From: Bermanella sp034111105
GTDB lineage: Bacteria > Pseudomonadota > Gammaproteobacteria > Pseudomonadales > Oceanobacteraceae
NCBI GenBank assembly: GCA_034111105.1
Contig: JAWUXY010000090.1
Coordinates: 1-35,458, forward strand
DNA: 35,458 bases
Direction of reading: 5' to 3'
Both the position numbers and the translations under genes were made by a program. The notes under the pieces were generated by a model. It made no database searches. It worked only from the letters and a program-made list of their open reading frames with translations, and was not told where the DNA came from. Below, piece after piece: positions 25,360-33,513 of this stretch. Positions within the stretch are counted from its first letter, which is position 1; each line of letters begins with the position of its first letter.

Positions 25360-27315
25360 ATGGGGAATTGGCTAAAATTAGTCATATGCTTACTAGTGAC
25401 TGTGTCTACTAGCTCATTGGCTATGAGCGTCGATCAAGATGCCTTCCTCGAAGCTGAACGACTTCTTAGCAAACGCCAATACGTAAAATTTCAACATGCC
25501 TTCAAACAAATAGAACATCACCCACTCGCCCCCTATTTAGAAGCTCGCTGGATTCGCAGCCAGTTTCACAAAAAGCCCATTGCTGAAGTCGATGGTTTTT
25601 TAAAACGTTATTCAGACGAACAACCCGCTCTTAAGCTACATAGACAATGGCTTTCCTATTTAGCTAAGAAACAAGAATGGTCACTTTTTTTATCCTACTA
25701 CCAACCTACCTCTAACTACACATTACGTTGCCAACGCATTCAGGCACTTGAAAACACTAAACGCCAATTTGATGCCATTAAAGAAGGCCAAGAGCTATGG
25801 TTACTCGGTGTTTCATTGCCAAAAGCATGCGACAAAGTTTACAAGGCATGGCAGCGTTATGGGTATTTAAGCCAAGATTTAATTTGGCAACGCTTACTTA
25901 ACGCAAAACCAAAAAAGCAATACAAGTTAGTACGCTACTTAACACGTAAATTAGACAAACAGTACAAAGCAAAAGCCAAACTGTTAAGTCATTACTGGCG
26001 TTACCCGCAACGCGTATTCACAGAAAAAAAAGCGCTGGCCCTAACACCCCAAGAACGCCATATCATTCTAAGCAAGGCATTAAAAAAACAACCTCAATCT
26101 TGGTTAACCCAACCTGATCACAACGTATTCAAAGGGCTTGAGGATGAACAGCGTCGTGTTTTACTCAGCATTGCCATTGAAGCCAGCGCAGCGCAGTCAC
26201 CGGAGAATATTTTTGAATGGTATAGCCTAGCCAAAGCCAACAACCAGTTGTCCGCTCATTTGCAAGAAACCTTTTTACAAGGCGCACTCAAAAAACAAAA
26301 TTGGCCCTTGTATACACACTTATTCAAACTTGCTAACCAAGAAATTAAACGTGAGCCTAAATGGCAATACTGGCAAGGCCGCGCCCTTAGTTCACTAGGC
26401 GCACCTATTGAACAAAGCCAGCCATACTTTCAACAAGCTTCAACTCATAGAGACTTTTATGGTTTTTTAGCCAGCCAAAAAATAGGCATTAGCCCCACTA
26501 TGAATCACTCCCCCACACATGTGCCTCCGTCTATTATTCAACGTATGCGTTTAACAGACGGTGTTAAACGTGCGCTTGCTCTGTTTGACTTGGGGCGTAT
26601 TCCACAAGCGCGCCGCGAATGGCAAACCGTATTTGATAAACAAGATGAACAAGGCAAACAAGCACTGGCAATTTTAGCCGGTCGTTTAGAATGGTCCGAT
26701 CGAGCAATCATGAGTCTTGCTCAAATAAAAAGCTGGCACGATTTACAGCTGCGCTTCCCATTGGCGCATGATCGACTATTTGAAAAAGCTGCACAAAAAA
26801 ACCAAATCAATAAGAATTGGATTTACGGCATAGCACGTCAAGAAAGTGCATTTATGCACGATGCCAGAAGCCCTGTTGGCGCCACAGGTTTAATGCAGAT
26901 CATGCCCAGCACCGCCAAAAGCATTTCACGAAGAATGCGCATTAAATACTCAAGCAGACGTTTAGTGGACCCAAGTTACAACATTAAACTTGGCGGGCAT
27001 TATTTACAGTTCCTACTTAAGCGATATAAGGGTAATCGGGTATTAGCAACCGCGGCTTATAACGCAGGCCCTGGTAATGTAAAGCGCTGGCTTAAGCGAA
27101 ACCAGGGGCCAATTGATATCTGGATAGAACATATTCCTTTTAAAGAAACCAAAGAGTACGTAAAACGAGTACTCGCCTACAGCACTATTTATTCCTACCG
27201 CTTAGGTTATTTAGAGCCTATGTTAGATGATACAACCATCAGCGCATGGGCCCTTTTACAACCACAAGAGCTGCAAATTTCAGAAGCAAATATCAAGCAA
27301 AACGGCAAAGGTTGA
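25360..27315 (+). CDS. slt: Soluble lytic murein transglycosylase
   Basis: A 651-residue periplasmic enzyme that cleaves the MurNAc-GlcNAc bond of peptidoglycan to leave 1,6-anhydroMurNAc. A signal peptide (LKLVICLLVTVSTSSLAM) leads into a long alpha-superhelical U/L region (about 25-470). The lysozyme-like catalytic domain follows: E495 in ARQESAFMHDARS is the single catalytic acid, with GATGLMQIMPSTA and AAYNAGPGNVKRW, the family 1 motifs. Its length matches E. coli Slt70. GGGGAG precedes the ATG, inside a potential hairpin. A CheZ-like protein gene follows 34 bases downstream. Confidence 0.95.
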   Translation: MGNWLKLVICLLVTVSTSSLAMSVDQDAFLEAERLLSKRQYVKFQHAFKQIEHHPLAPYLEARWIRSQFHKKPIAEVDGFLKRYSDEQPALKLHRQWLSYLAKKQEWSLFLSYYQPTSNYTLRCQRIQALENTKRQFDAIKEGQELWLLGVSLPKACDKVYKAWQRYGYLSQDLIWQRLLNAKPKKQYKLVRYLTRKLDKQYKAKAKLLSHYWRYPQRVFTEKKALALTPQERHIILSKALKKQPQSWLTQPDHNVFKGLEDEQRRVLLSIAIEASAAQSPENIFEWYSLAKANNQLSAHLQETFLQGALKKQNWPLYTHLFKLANQEIKREPKWQYWQGRALSSLGAPIEQSQPYFQQASTHRDFYGFLASQKIGISPTMNHSPTHVPPSIIQRMRLTDGVKRALALFDLGRIPQARREWQTVFDKQDEQGKQALAILAGRLEWSDRAIMSLAQIKSWHDLQLRFPLAHDRLFEKAAQKNQINKNWIYGIARQESAFMHDARSPVGATGLMQIMPSTAKSISRRMRIKYSSRRLVDPSYNIKLGGHYLQFLLKRYKGNRVLATAAYNAGPGNVKRWLKRNQGPIDIWIEHIPFKETKEYVKRVLAYSTIYSYRLGYLEPMLDDTTISAWALLQPQELQISEANIKQNGKG

Positions 27316-27349
27316 CTATGCTGTAATAAGCAAACAAAAGGAAAGCAGA

Positions 27350-27949
27350 GTGACTTCTGATAAGCGATACTCAATTAGTAAGCATGGCTCAAGCGTTGAC
27401 AAGCCAGACCTAGACTGGAGCCAAATCAAAGAGACGATCACCATGCTTGCGTTGGCCGTCGCTCAAGTTGAATCGTCCATGAAAGATGGTGAACAAAGCG
27501 TGGGCACCTTATCCGCTTCATTCACAGATATGGCCGAGTACGTCTCTCAAATTCGCACCCTAACCGACAAAGTCACACCCGAAAGCCTTGATCGGTATAA
27601 GGCTGTTATCAGTGAAACCACAAACAACCTAGAGCACAATGTCCACAATGCAGTGATGGCATTTCAGTTTTACGATCGCATCAGTCAACGACTCGACCAC
27701 GTGTGTAACTCCCTGGATAAGCTAGGCTCTTTGATTAGCCAAAAAGACTCTTTATACAACCCAGAGTCTTGGAAGAACCTACAAAATGAAATTAAAGGTT
27801 CCTACACAATGGAAGCCGAGCGGATTATGTTCGAACATATTTTACTTGGGCACAGCATAGAAGAGGCGCTGGAAATCTATCGTCACCATTTTGATGCATC
27901 CGACAAAGGCACCGACCAACAAAGCGGTGACGAAGTCGAGTTGTTTTAA
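27350..27949 (+). CDS. Helical protein with a CheZ-like D-x3-Q motif
   Basis: A 199-residue all-helical soluble protein. Residues 100-120 read NAVMAFQFYDRISQRLDHVCN: D109 and Q113 sit in the D-x3-Q arrangement of the CheY-P phosphatase CheZ (QDLTGQ), and similar QFQD helices occur in chemotaxis-type proteins. A long four-helix-bundle pattern precedes it. I start it at the GTG at 27350, which has AAGGA 8 bases upstream; the longer frame starting in slt has no support. It lies 34 bases after slt, and cheV is 900 bases away on the other strand. A phosphatase or scaffold role in chemotaxis-type signalling is inference. Confidence 0.65.
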   Translation: MTSDKRYSISKHGSSVDKPDLDWSQIKETITMLALAVAQVESSMKDGEQSVGTLSASFTDMAEYVSQIRTLTDKVTPESLDRYKAVISETTNNLEHNVHNAVMAFQFYDRISQRLDHVCNSLDKLGSLISQKDSLYNPESWKNLQNEIKGSYTMEAERIMFEHILLGHSIEEALEIYRHHFDASDKGTDQQSGDEVELF

Positions 27950-28746
27950 GCCAACACTTCAATAACCTGCCCGACCTCTAATACACCTAGGCCACGATGC
28001 ACTGCATTTTGCCCCATCATCACTTTTTTGCCTTGTTTTCTGTGCTTTAACATTACCTGCATGACATCAGGTTGTTTTTCTGACGTATTTAAATCCAACG
28101 TTGGGATCACACAACGAGAACATGATTTAACAATATCGAATTCAACACCGTTAATTGCGATTCGCTTCCAGTTATCTTCTGCAAACGCATCACAACCGGA
28201 CACAACAATATTGGGGCGAAAACGCTCTACTGATAACTCGCGCCCTAACTCATCAGACAAAAATGCAACCGATGCTTCACTAATAATTAAAAATGGGAAC
28301 CCATCAGAAAAACTCGCTCGATCACCTAGCTGTGCAAACTCTAGGTCTACTTGTCGATGGGTATCTGCATCCATAAAACACAACGTAACATCACGCTGTA
28401 AAATATCACTTAGCCAAGCGTTTATATCCCCTTCAATCAAACGGGCATTCACTTCATCATCCCACACCTTAACCAACTGAAACTGATCAAATTGATTTAA
28501 AGTGGCAAGGTCCAACCCCGCCTCTTGCGCTTGATACTTTAACGTTAATTGATCATCGAGAATGCTGACGGATATTTGACCCATTAGTGGACATTGCCTT
28601 TGGGTGACAAAACGTCCGTTACTGTCGATTAGCATAAAACGTCTATCCCACTGAGGGCCAAATGCATCGAGCGTCATTTGATTTAATTGGGTGCCTTTAA
28701 GTGACTTAACCGGAAAGTGGAATAATTGGCTAACATGAATCGTCAT
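27946..28746 (-). CDS. MOSC domain protein, YcbX-like without the ferredoxin domain
   Basis: A 266-residue protein with an N-terminal MOSC_N beta-barrel (LFHFPVKSLKGTQL) and a MOSC domain that ends in KSCSRCVIPTLD. C212, in the RC-V/I pair, is the conserved residue that binds the molybdenum cofactor or sulfur. E. coli YcbX (369 residues) adds a C-terminal 2Fe-2S ferredoxin domain; this protein stops before it. YcbX reduces N-hydroxylated compounds, so this one would need a separate electron donor. I chose the ATG at 28746 (MTIHVSQLF), which has GGA upstream. Its stop and that of the convergent gene share TTAA (27946-27949). Confidence 0.85.
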   Translation of the reverse strand: MTIHVSQLFHFPVKSLKGTQLNQMTLDAFGPQWDRRFMLIDSNGRFVTQRQCPLMGQISVSILDDQLTLKYQAQEAGLDLATLNQFDQFQLVKVWDDEVNARLIEGDINAWLSDILQRDVTLCFMDADTHRQVDLEFAQLGDRASFSDGFPFLIISEASVAFLSDELGRELSVERFRPNIVVSGCDAFAEDNWKRIAINGVEFDIVKSCSRCVIPTLDLNTSEKQPDVMQVMLKHRKQGKKVMMGQNAVHRGLGVLEVGQVIEVLA

Positions 28747-28783
28747 AGCATCGTCCATAATAAATAAGACGATTATAAAGCAT

Positions 28784-28811
28784 AAAAAAAATAGAGCCAT
28801 GGACTCTATTT
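28784..28811 (-). terminator. cheV terminator
   Basis: AAATAGAG (28789-28796) pairs with CTCTATTT (28804-28811), and on the minus strand seven T follow. It ends the cheV transcript about 30 bases after the stop. Confidence 0.8.
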
Positions 28812-28836
28812 CATATTCACTATTAGCAGGCAGCGA

Positions 28837-29769
28837 TCAACCAAATAATTGTTTCGCCCTAACCTCCACAGCCTGAGCTAACTTATCGGGTTGGAATTTA
28901 GAAAGAAAAGCATTACAGCCAACTTTATCGACCATTGCTTCATTAAAACTGCCGCTTAAAGATGTGTGCAGCACCACATATAAGTCTTTGAGTTCTGGAT
29001 CTTTTCTTATTTCGGTGGTTAGCATATAACCATCCATAGATGGCATTTCAGCATCGGTTATCACCATTAATAACTGGCTATTGATAGGCCCCTCTGCAGC
29101 CAGTTTTTTTAATATGTGTAGGCCTTCTAAACCATCAGCCGCTTGAATCACTTCAATACCAATACTGACCAGCGTCTCTTTAACCTGCGAGCGAGCAATA
29201 CGAGAGTCATCAACGGTCAACACTTTCAAACCTGATTGCGCTGTACGCTCCATCACATCTAAGTTCACCACATCATCACTGATACCCGTTTCATAAGGCA
29301 CTATTTCAGCTAATACTTTTTCAACATCGATTATTTCAACAATTTTGCCATCCACTTTCGTAATCGCCGTCAGGTAATGAGATTTCCCCGTCCCCTTTGG
29401 TGGCGGCATGATCTCTTCCCAGTTCATGTTCACAATACGCTCAACGCCCGCTACTAAGAACGCCTGAACCGTACGGTTGTATTCCGTCACGATCATCGTC
29501 GTATCTTCTTTGATTTCAGTGGGCCGCATACCAATCGCATGACTTAAGTCGACCACAGGTAACGTATGGCCACGTAAATGGGTCACACCCTTAACCACGG
29601 GGTGAGAATCGGGAATATTGGTCAATCGTGTCACCCTAAGCACTTCTTGGATCTTAAACACATTGATTGCATAGGTCTGACCACGACCAAAATGAAACAA
29701 CAGCAATTCAAGGCGGTTCTGCCCTACAAGCTTAGTTCGGGAGTCGACGTTAGATAACACACTTGCCAT
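28837..29769 (-). CDS. cheV: Chemotaxis protein CheV (CheW-like plus receiver)
   Basis: A 310-residue coupling protein. Residues about 18-155 are a CheW-like domain (LLLFHFGRGQTYAINVFKIQEVLR) that links receptors to CheA. Residues 182-305 are a receiver domain: acidic pair D187/D188, phosphoacceptor D239 in VITDAEMPSMDG, the HTSLSG switch segment and the SKF lysine. Phosphorylation of the receiver tunes adaptation. No other chemotaxis gene is in the operon, so it is a stand-alone cheV. It is divergent from the EAL-HDOD gene with a 105-base gap and ends in a terminator. Confidence 0.93.
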   Translation of the reverse strand: MASVLSNVDSRTKLVGQNRLELLLFHFGRGQTYAINVFKIQEVLRVTRLTNIPDSHPVVKGVTHLRGHTLPVVDLSHAIGMRPTEIKEDTTMIVTEYNRTVQAFLVAGVERIVNMNWEEIMPPPKGTGKSHYLTAITKVDGKIVEIIDVEKVLAEIVPYETGISDDVVNLDVMERTAQSGLKVLTVDDSRIARSQVKETLVSIGIEVIQAADGLEGLHILKKLAAEGPINSQLLMVITDAEMPSMDGYMLTTEIRKDPELKDLYVVLHTSLSGSFNEAMVDKVGCNAFLSKFQPDKLAQAVEVRAKQLFG

Positions 29770-29874
29770 AGAAAGTTACACCTTTTATCTAATCTATGAA
29801 TAGTGTAGCCCAAGGTACAGCTTTGCCCACTTTCAACTAAGCTGATTTATTATGAGCGCAAATTTAAGGTTTTC

Positions 29875-31095
29875 ATGAGTCAAAGTAGCCACGTATTGCT
29901 TGCTCGACAGCCTATTTACAATAGAAGTTTGGAAATATCGGCTTACGAGCTCTTATTCAGAAGCCACTCAACAAGTGAAGAGGCTCAATTTACCTGTGGG
30001 GATAAAGCCACCAGCCAGGTAATACTTAACGCCTTTGGAGAAGCGGGTCTTGAAAGTATTTGTGGCCAACACCCCGCATACATCAACTTCACTAAAAAAT
30101 TGATTTTAGAGCTCCCGCCGTTTGATCCAGAGCACTATGTGATTGAGATACTCGAAGATATCGAAGTTGATTCTGTTTTGATTGAGGCCCTCACAAAAGC
30201 CAAAGCCCAAGGATCACGCTTAGCGCTGGATGATTTTATACTTGATCATAACAGCGCCCCGTTACTGCATTTAGTTGATATTGTTAAAGTCGATGTACTG
30301 GCCTTAACCAAAGCCCAGATAGAACGTTTTGCAAAAGTATTTATTCCAAGAAAGCTCACCCTGCTCGCTGAAAAAGTTGAAACACACGAAATGTATGAGT
30401 TTTGCAAAGGATTAGGGTTTGAGCTATTTCAAGGGTATTTTTTAAGCAAACCCCAAAATATCGAAGGACAAGCCATCCCTGATAATAAAATGGTGGTGCT
30501 AAAACTCTTATCAGAAATCCAACAACCTAATGTATCCGCTGCCGAGCTAACAGACACATTAAGTCGTGATCCCCAAATGGGCTATAAATTATTAAAGCTA
30601 GTCAACTCTGCAGCCTTTGCACGCGTGCAAAAATGCACATCATTGCAACAAGCTATTGCCTTATTAGGCTTTAATCACATTCGTAGCTGGGTGTCATTAA
30701 TTGCACTTGGCAACCTAGAAGACAAACCCTTAGCACTGCGACAAACCAGTCTAGAGCGCGCGATAATTTGTCAAAAATTAGGTGAAACGATTGGCGAATT
30801 CTCTATCTATGATTACTACACTGTGGGTTTATTTTCACTGCTCGATGCGTTTATTGATCGGCCCATTCTTGAGATCATCAAAAGCCTAAAACTGCCAAGC
30901 CCAATGGTTAAAGCGCTCATGAATAATCAAGGTACGTTAGGGCTCGCCTTACACACCGCAAAGTGTTTTCAAGAAGCGCGCCTTGATGAGCTGCAAGAAG
31001 AAAAATTAAAAAGCTACGGATTAGACTTAGATTCAATGAACGAACTCTATAAACAAAGCTTAATAGAAAGCGATGCGCAAGCCGAGTCCTTATAG
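29875..31095 (+). CDS. EAL-HDOD regulatory protein (YuxH-like)
   Basis: A 406-residue two-domain protein: an EAL-type domain (residues 1-195) and an HDOD domain (about 200-390, SRDPQMGYKLLKLVNSAAF). EAL residues that are kept: E25 (YELLFR), N71, E91/E94, D119-D120, K138, E166 and Q186. The loop 6 signature after DDF (usually GTGYSS) is replaced by ILDHNSAP, so it may bind c-di-GMP without cleaving it. HDOD domains are non-enzymatic and act in signalling. AAGG precedes the ATG. It is divergent from cheV, which hints at a link to motility control but does not show it. Confidence 0.9.
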   Translation: MSQSSHVLLARQPIYNRSLEISAYELLFRSHSTSEEAQFTCGDKATSQVILNAFGEAGLESICGQHPAYINFTKKLILELPPFDPEHYVIEILEDIEVDSVLIEALTKAKAQGSRLALDDFILDHNSAPLLHLVDIVKVDVLALTKAQIERFAKVFIPRKLTLLAEKVETHEMYEFCKGLGFELFQGYFLSKPQNIEGQAIPDNKMVVLKLLSEIQQPNVSAAELTDTLSRDPQMGYKLLKLVNSAAFARVQKCTSLQQAIALLGFNHIRSWVSLIALGNLEDKPLALRQTSLERAIICQKLGETIGEFSIYDYYTVGLFSLLDAFIDRPILEIIKSLKLPSPMVKALMNNQGTLGLALHTAKCFQEARLDELQEEKLKSYGLDLDSMNELYKQSLIESDAQAESL

Positions 31096-31146
31096 CCACT
31101 CTGTTTATCGCCCATCACTCACGTTCAACCCCACACGATTCCCTTT

Positions 31147-31184
31147 AATAGAACACAACCACAATAAACATGTGCTCTATTTTC
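31147..31184 (+). terminator. Probable terminator after the EAL-HDOD gene
   Basis: AATAGAACACA (31147-31157) pairs with TGTGCTCTATT (31171-31181), with one mismatch in 11, and a short T-run follows. It lies about 50 bases after the stop. Confidence 0.6.
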
Positions 31185-31318
31185 ATCTCCTTTTTGCAAG
31201 CAATCAAAAGCCCTAGATAGCTATAAAACGTCAATCTGGCACCGGGAATCAATCAATGGCCGCTTGAGCCATTGTTCAAATAGCCCAATTAACCAAATAT
31301 GGTGTCATTACAATAATA

Positions 31319-32548
31319 ATGAGCATTCTGATGAATTACATACTTATGGCCATTCCCGGGTTTTTAGCCCTGATCTTGCTTGAATTGGCTTGGGCACACT
31401 ACAAGAAGCAAGATATCTACCGGCTCAATGACGCAATAAATTCAATCGCCATGGGAATATTAAGTCGCATCACCCAAATACTTTACGCTGCTGTTCCGTT
31501 TTCTTTTTACGCTTATTTTTATGAAGACTTCGCTTTATTTGAATGGCAAAGTAATCTTTGGACATGGCTCGTTGCATTTGTCTTATACGACTTTAGCTAT
31601 TACTGGGTGCATCGTATTGGTCATACCATGAATATTTCATGGGCAAGCCATGTTGTGCATCACTCTAGCGAAGAATACAACCTCACAACTGCGTTACGTC
31701 AGACTAGTGTGCCTAATGTCATTGGCTGGGTGTTTTATATTCCTCTGGCTTTTATGGGGTTTCCTCCCATCGTATTAATATCCGTTGGCTCTCTTAATTT
31801 GTTGTATCAATTTTGGGTGCACACCCAAGCGATTGATCAAATGCCAAAATGGTATGAGTTCCTATTCGTCACCCCTAGCAACCATCGTGTACACCATGCC
31901 AAAAACAAACGCTATATTGATAAAAATTACGGCGGTGTATTTTTATGGGATCGCCTATTTGGTACGTATCAAGCCGAACTAAAAGAAGAGAAAGTCGTAT
32001 TTGGTATTAGTACTCAACTAGCGAGCTGGAATCCAGTCTGGGGGAATTTACATTTTTTAACGGCTTTATGTAAAGACGCTTGGCGCACAAAAAGCTGGAA
32101 AGACAAACTAACATTATGGTTTCGCCGTACGGGCTATCGCCCAGCTGATGTCGACGCTAAGTACCCTATAATAAAAAGTAATCAAGCCGTTAAAAAATAT
32201 GATAAGCCATTAAGTTTTTCAGCAAAACTGTATGTCATTTTACAATTAGCGGTCGCATCCCTAGGAATTTTTATCTTTATGCACCACCTAGACACTCTGG
32301 ATTTATATCAACGCATTGCCATTGGTCTATCCCTTGCTTTTGCCCTTTACAGCCTAGGGAAAGTACAAGAAAGCAGCCACAACAGCGGGTTAATTGAATG
32401 CGTAAAATATGCACTACTGGTTGTAAACCTCATATGGGTAGCAAGCGCACCACACTGGTTAAGTATTACGGTATGCATGTTAGGAGGGATCTCTCTTTTA
32501 TGGCTATATAGCATTCAAAAACAAACAAGGCCGATGCAAGCCGCTTAA
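31319..32548 (+). CDS. Membrane di-iron hydroxylase, sterol desaturase family, alkylglycerol monooxygenase-like
   Basis: A 409-residue membrane protein of the fatty acid hydroxylase superfamily. The eight-histidine di-iron site is visible: HRIGH (98-102), HVVHH (111-115) and HRVHH (189-193), with H168 nearby. The stretches HHSSEEYNLTTALRQ and YQFWVHTQ, and KNYGGVFLWDRLFGT, recall the eukaryotic ether-lipid enzyme AGMO/TMEM195 more than plain sterol desaturases. Several membrane helices precede the site and three to four follow it (residues 300-400). AGMO cleaves the ether bond of alkylglycerols; the bacterial substrate is unknown and ether or other lipids are possible. No clear ribosome site precedes the ATG; an ATG at 31331 is an alternative. 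Confidence 0.85.
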   Translation: MSILMNYILMAIPGFLALILLELAWAHYKKQDIYRLNDAINSIAMGILSRITQILYAAVPFSFYAYFYEDFALFEWQSNLWTWLVAFVLYDFSYYWVHRIGHTMNISWASHVVHHSSEEYNLTTALRQTSVPNVIGWVFYIPLAFMGFPPIVLISVGSLNLLYQFWVHTQAIDQMPKWYEFLFVTPSNHRVHHAKNKRYIDKNYGGVFLWDRLFGTYQAELKEEKVVFGISTQLASWNPVWGNLHFLTALCKDAWRTKSWKDKLTLWFRRTGYRPADVDAKYPIIKSNQAVKKYDKPLSFSAKLYVILQLAVASLGIFIFMHHLDTLDLYQRIAIGLSLAFALYSLGKVQESSHNSGLIECVKYALLVVNLIWVASAPHWLSITVCMLGGISLLWLYSIQKQTRPMQAA

Positions 32549-32614
32549 TTTAGCGCTTTGATTTGAACTCACTCAAGTGAAACGAAATTTTTTGGGGCTA
32601 AACTTAAAAATTGA

Positions 32615-32641
32615 GACACCTTTAGATTATTTAAAGGTGTC
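32615..32641. terminator. Terminator-like hairpin at the array edge
   Basis: GACACCTTTA (32615-32624) pairs perfectly with TAAAGGTGTC (32632-32641). On the minus strand a T-rich tail (TCAATTTTTAAG) follows, so it best suits leftward transcripts coming from the cassette array; it can also stop the rightward hydroxylase gene. Confidence 0.7.
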
Positions 32642-32662
32642 AGTAACATCAAAATTTAAACA

Positions 32663-32926
32663 CTACTCCTTACTTTTGGCCCATGTATAAATTAATGAGG
32701 CGCCAACTTGCTCTGCGTCACCGATATTTACGGCGAAAACACTAACATCAAATATAGAGCTAACACTAAAGACGGCATCCAGAGAAAACCCTGTTTCTTC
32801 ATATACGCCAAAATCCTCGCGCACAACTCCAGCCGACAAGCTGATCTTTTGCGTTAGTTCGTATATATATGAAGCCCCTATACGCTGTCCTGTCGTTAGC
32901 TGTTGAGAATAAGCATGTTCTACCAC
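32663..32926 (-). pseudogene. Possible C-terminal fragment of an outer-membrane beta-barrel protein
   Basis: An 87-codon open frame whose product alternates polar and hydrophobic residues as beta strands do (RIGASYIYELTQKISLSAGVV, then AVFSVSSIFDVSVFAVNIG, then VGASLIYTWAKSKE), the look of the last strands of a porin-like barrel. It has no signal peptide and only a GTG start without a ribosome site, overlapping the L,D-transpeptidase stop by 7 bases. It is most simply the 3' remnant of a larger gene cut off by the cassette array. A short real gene or chance frame cannot be excluded. Confidence 0.35.
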
Positions 32927-33393
32927 TGGATATGAATTTTGGTTCCAGTTTCTACTAAATCCATAAACTCATCCATTTCTGGATTGGTCAAAGCAATGCA
33001 ACCATTTGTCCAATTATACTTTTGCGTAATTGAAGAAAACCACCCAAGCCAATTACGTTGCCCGTGAACCATAATAAAACCGCCAGCAGACACACCTTTA
33101 GATTCCGCATTCTTAACATCTTGAGCGTTTGGATATGAAATATGCATTGCTCTGTAGAATGATGAATCTTCTTTTTTATAATCCAAGGTATAAGTACCCT
33201 CAGGAGTCTTTTGATCACCTTCCTGTTCTTTGTGCCCTTTCGGAGTTTCACCAAATGCTACGTGATATTCCTTAACAACTTTGCCATCAGCAAGTAAGTA
33301 CATTTTGTTATCAGATTTATCTACTTTTACTAAATTGACACCCGCAAAGACAGAGGACGAAAATAAAATGTAGATTAGAAAGATATATCGCAT
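32920..33393 (-). CDS. Exported L,D-transpeptidase (YkuD domain), terminal integron cassette
   Basis: A 157-residue protein: signal peptide (RYIFLIYILFSSSVFAG), then a YkuD catalytic domain with H110 in FIMVHGQRNW and the nucleophile C132 in NWTNGCIALTN. These enzymes form 3-3 peptidoglycan cross-links or attach proteins to it, or trim murein, in the periplasm. The motif has NGC in place of the more usual S/H-GC. I start it at the ATG at 33393; a longer frame would run through the attC site at 33406-33512. The start is 13 bases after the attC edge, as in integron cassettes, but no attC follows its stop. Confidence 0.88.
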   Translation of the reverse strand: MRYIFLIYILFSSSVFAGVNLVKVDKSDNKMYLLADGKVVKEYHVAFGETPKGHKEQEGDQKTPEGTYTLDYKKEDSSFYRAMHISYPNAQDVKNAESKGVSAGGFIMVHGQRNWLGWFSSITQKYNWTNGCIALTNPEMDEFMDLVETGTKIHIQW

Positions 33394-33405
33394 ATTTACC
33401 CGTAC

Positions 33406-33512
33406 ATGTAACGCCGTCGTCAACTTCCGGAGGCTACTGGCGGATTTTGTGCGTTTTTTTTTGCACAAAAGGTGACAGTGGCCGGAGGTCAGATTGCACG
33501 ACCTTGTTATAA
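33406..33512 (-). repeat. Integron attC site (divergent type)
   Basis: On the plus strand it runs from ATGTAAC (33406-33412) to GTTATAA (33506-33512). The halves are imperfect inverted copies: GTCGTCAACTTCCGGAGGCTACTGGCGGATTTTGTGC against the right-hand half ending GGAGGTCAGATTGCACGAC, with a loop near 33452-33461. Its sequence differs from the two other attC sites, so the cassette upstream probably came from another array. The 3' end of the HEPN-like gene lies one base beyond it. Confidence 0.8.
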
Positions 33513-33513
33513 G

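Noticed and set aside
31254..31274. CAATGGC-N7-GCCATTG inverted repeat before the hydroxylase gene
   Set aside because: Arms are only 7 bp with no promoter or terminator features nearby, so I did not list it as a site.
32549..32662. Search for an attC after the L,D-transpeptidase and the barrel fragment
   Set aside because: Only a terminator-type hairpin is present; no paired core sites of the RYYYAAC/GTTRRRY form were found.
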